From Salinarimonas sp046292825 (GTDB lineage Bacteria > Pseudomonadota > Alphaproteobacteria > Rhizobiales > Beijerinckiaceae), in NCBI RefSeq assembly GCF_046292825.1, contig NZ_JBKBQG010000003.1, positions 1-64,000 on the forward strand: a stretch of 64,000 nt of DNA, read 5' to 3'. This document shows positions 63,101 to 64,000 of the stretch, in pieces (positions within the stretch are counted from its first letter, which is position 1; each line of letters opens with the position of its first letter). A program made the translations under genes and the position numbers. The notes under the pieces were generated by a model, which did no database searches, was not told the origin of the DNA, and was given only the letters and a program-made list of their open reading frames with translations.

Positions 63101-63653
63101 CGAGCGCGGTCGCCTGCGGCGTGCGCGCGGCCTGGGCGGCGATCAGATCGTGGATGCAGGCCTCCTCGAAGGGCTCGTCCGACGGCGCGGGGAGCGGCTC
63201 GACCGCGCGCGCCATCGCGGGCTCCGACCCGCGCGAGAGCGCGTCGATAAGCGTGTCGAGCGCCGCGAGCGCGGCCCGCGCGCGGTCCTCGGCGCAGGCG
63301 GCGTCCGCGGCGGCGAGGACGCGGTGCGTGTCGCCGCCCGGCTCGACGCGGACCCATTGCGCGCCGCGGCGGGTCTCCCGCAGGACGATGGTGCCGTGGG
63401 CGGCCCGCGCCATCGCCTCGGCGGGGATCGGCGCGCGGGCGCCTGCGACGAGGATCCGGTCCGCCCCCACCCCCAGCCGGGCGGCGAGGTCGCGCCCGGG
63501 CGCCTCGCAGCGCAGCCCCCGCGCGGCGGCGAAGGCGCGCGCCGCGGGCGACTGCGTGACGATCGCGCAGAGGCCGATGCCGCCCGCGGCGAGCCTCTCG
63601 GCGCAGGCGACGGCATAGGGCTCCTCGGCGATCAGGATGGCGGTGAAGGTCAT
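60111..63653 (-). CDS. Single-module synthetase: adenylation domain with inserted luciferase-like monooxygenase, and carrier domain
   Basis: An 1180-residue protein. Residues 1-140 resemble a degenerate formyltransferase fold. The adenylation domain begins near 170 (LTYAEVEARA, AYVPLDPSYP, YTSGSTGRPKGVMIEH at 312-327), is interrupted at about 395-735 by an FMN-dependent luciferase-like domain (AFGLFYWG, WTPERHFHAFGG, AAGWQPDDF), and resumes (QCTPS, NMYGPTETT, YRTGD, LRGHRIELGEIE, NKKVDR). A carrier domain with attachment Ser1097 (GGHSL) ends it. There is no condensation or thioesterase domain. This architecture is known from MupA/Atu3671-like proteins. The substrate is unknown. Its stop and the next gene overlap by 4 bases. 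Confidence 0.88.
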   Translation of the reverse strand: MTFTAILIAEEPYAVACAERLAAGGIGLCAIVTQSPAARAFAAARGLRCEAPGRDLAARLGVGADRILVAGARAPIPAEAMARAAHGTIVLRETRRGAQWVRVEPGGDTHRVLAAADAACAEDRARAALAALDTLIDALSRGSEPAMARAVEPLPAPSDEPFEEACIHDLIAAQAARTPQATALVCGGERLTYAEVEARAQRVARALRAAGVRRGTLVGLHLPRGPELAIGALAIWKAGGAYVPLDPSYPRERLALYLEDSAAPVVLTTTALADALPSGSARRVAIDALAHDLPEEACDDGARPDDLAYVIYTSGSTGRPKGVMIEHRNVASFFHGMDGRIAHDPPGVWLAVTSLSFDISVLELFYTLARGFTVVIAREEDRLAAGPARPRFEGPARAMAFGLFYWGNDDGPGPRKYELLLEGAKFADRNGFSAVWTPERHFHAFGGPYPNPAVTGAAVAAVTRNVAVRAGSCVAPLHHPARIAEEWAIVDNLTGGRAGLAIAAGWQPDDFVLRPENAPPRNRDAMLAAIDQVRRLWRGEAVAFPNGSGGTHAVVTQPRPVSRELPLWLTTAGNPQTWIDAGAMGANVLTHLLGQSIAEVGEKIALYRAAREESGHDPQAGTVTLMLHTLVGADREAVREAARGPMTDYLRSAAGLIRQYAWDFPAFKRPPGLENPAALDLRGLSQEEMDAILDFAFRRYFEDSGLFGTVEDCLERVSALAAIGVDEIACLIDYGVPTAEVLAGLVPLAEIVRRANNPAADDALDPADASLAAQILRHGVTHLQCTPSLARILLEDEATRAALGRVPHLMIGGEALPGALVAALESLGAARVQNMYGPTETTIWSLTEAAPGRDGVASIGTPIANTRAYLLDAARRPVATGETGELWLAGPGVARGYWRREDLTAERFLPDPFAGAGRMYRTGDLVRREPDGRLAFLGRADHQVKLRGHRIELGEIETCLERLPGVRQAIVVAREDAPGDQRLVAYVTTERPLAEAELRAAMETQLPAFMVPARIVALDAFPLTPNKKVDRAALPAPEDVAASAPEVAQPARVEAFRAPMPRPGTPLESRIARVFARVLGRAAVEGGENFFALGGHSLLAVQASRALREEEGLSALRITDIFRFPTAAGLAAHLAGPDAAREPAAPEPAASGSEREGEDARAQAVSRRRAMRTGLAASVP

Positions 63654-64000
63654 CGTTCGCTCCGAGAGGTGATGCGGGCGCCGCGCACGGCATGGGCGGC
63701 GAGATCGAGGGCGAGGCGGCGCGGGCCCGTCGCGGTCCGGCCCGCGAGGGCGAGGCGGGCGCGATGGAGCCCGATCCCGAGAAGCCGGGCGAGCGTCGCC
63801 GCGACGAAACCGGCGCGGCCGTGATGGGCGAGGAAGTAGCGACGGCGCGAATCGAGCCAGTAGGACGGCACCCGCGTCCAGCCCTTCATGCCCGTCGAGG
63901 CCGAGCCTTCGTGGGCGACGCGGCTCTCGCGAACATAGAGCGTGGAGAACCCGGCCCGGCGCGCCCGCAGGCACAGGTCGGTCTCCTCGAAATAGAGGAA
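63650..64000 (-). CDS. Family 2 glycosyltransferase, C-terminal part (partial at right edge)
   Basis: The open frame continues to the window edge: the first visible residues are FLYFEETDLCLRARRAG, the ED-D catalytic-base motif of GT2 rhamnosyl-type transferases, followed by a basic C-terminal tail ending TSRSER. The stop overlaps the synthetase start as ATGA, so the glycosyltransferase gene is just upstream in the same operon and may act on the same product or on surface polysaccharide. The start lies beyond 64000. Confidence 0.82.
   Translation of the reverse strand, partial: FLYFEETDLCLRARRAGFSTLYVRESRVAHEGSASTGMKGWTRVPSYWLDSRRRYFLAHHGRAGFVAATLARLLGIGLHRARLALAGRTATGPRRLALDLAAHAVRGARITSRSER

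Noticed and set aside
60099..63824. A 1241-residue plus-strand open frame
   Set aside because: It is antisense to the synthetase gene; its composition is dominated by Arg/Ala/Glu and it shows no domain.

Overview
The window comes from a high-GC (about 70% or more by eye) chromosome, most likely an alphaproteobacterium of the Hyphomicrobiales (Rhizobiales) type. Evidence: a purL-bolA-grxD cluster, rpoN-hpf-ptsN, a fused gamma-beta urease subunit, an ExoD protein, an Omp25/31-like barrel, an alphaproteobacterial-style 6S RNA next to the 5-formyltetrahydrofolate cyclo-ligase gene, and an rRNA-operon leader at the left edge. I do not assign a genus.

Layout. 1-264 is the leader and promoter of an rRNA operon that reads leftward out of the window. 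499-12470 is mostly housekeeping: an M23 peptidase, an AEC permease, GluQRS, a small unknown/HTH pair, AnmK, an outer-membrane barrel, a UbiB kinase, an AI-2E permease, DUF1178, a nitrilase-family amidase and GrxC. A 147-bp palindromic repeat lies at 10659-10805. 12605-20112 holds lemA and an M48 peptidase, normally neighbours, split by a tightly overlapping five-gene cassette (nucleotidyltransferase, PIG-L deacetylase, carbamoyltransferase, alkaline-phosphatase-superfamily enzyme, YdcF-like). 20287-27141 holds rpoN-hpf-ptsN, a TadE/TadG-like protein and purL-bolA-grxD.

27357-32035 is a compact, apparently undescribed natural-product cluster: an MFS exporter, a stand-alone carrier protein, a MaoC-like protein, a methyltransferase, a seryl-tRNA-synthetase-like amino acid:[carrier protein] ligase and an AurF-like diiron oxygenase. 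I read it as amino acid loading onto the carrier without an NRPS, followed by oxidation and release. 32280-35986 is opgGH (osmoregulated periplasmic glucans). 36394-41317 is a urease locus (ureD, fused ureAB, ureC) with a PIN/AbrB toxin-antitoxin pair between ureAB and ureC and a RES/Xre pair directly after ureC, where accessory genes usually sit. Then come an allantoate-type amidohydrolase, a DUF4142-like protein and three two-component signalling proteins. 48346-48485 is a 6S RNA candidate followed by ygfA, a YmdB-type phosphodiesterase, exoD and a six-heme cytochrome.

54245-58165 is a low-GC, probably acquired operon whose products match BacA, BacB, BacC and BacG of the bacilysin/anticapsin pathway plus an EamA exporter, but with no BacD ligase and no BacF aminotransferase. 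On the opposite strand follow a flavin reductase, an IS1595-type zinc-ribbon protein without a catalytic domain, a 1180-residue single-module synthetase with a luciferase-like monooxygenase inside its adenylation domain, and the 3' end of a family 2 glycosyltransferase running off the right edge.

Two 176-177-bp inverted copies of one large palindromic repeat (32060-32236 and 43431-43606) each sit between convergent gene ends. All functional names rest on reading motifs and remembered family sequences; no database search was run.
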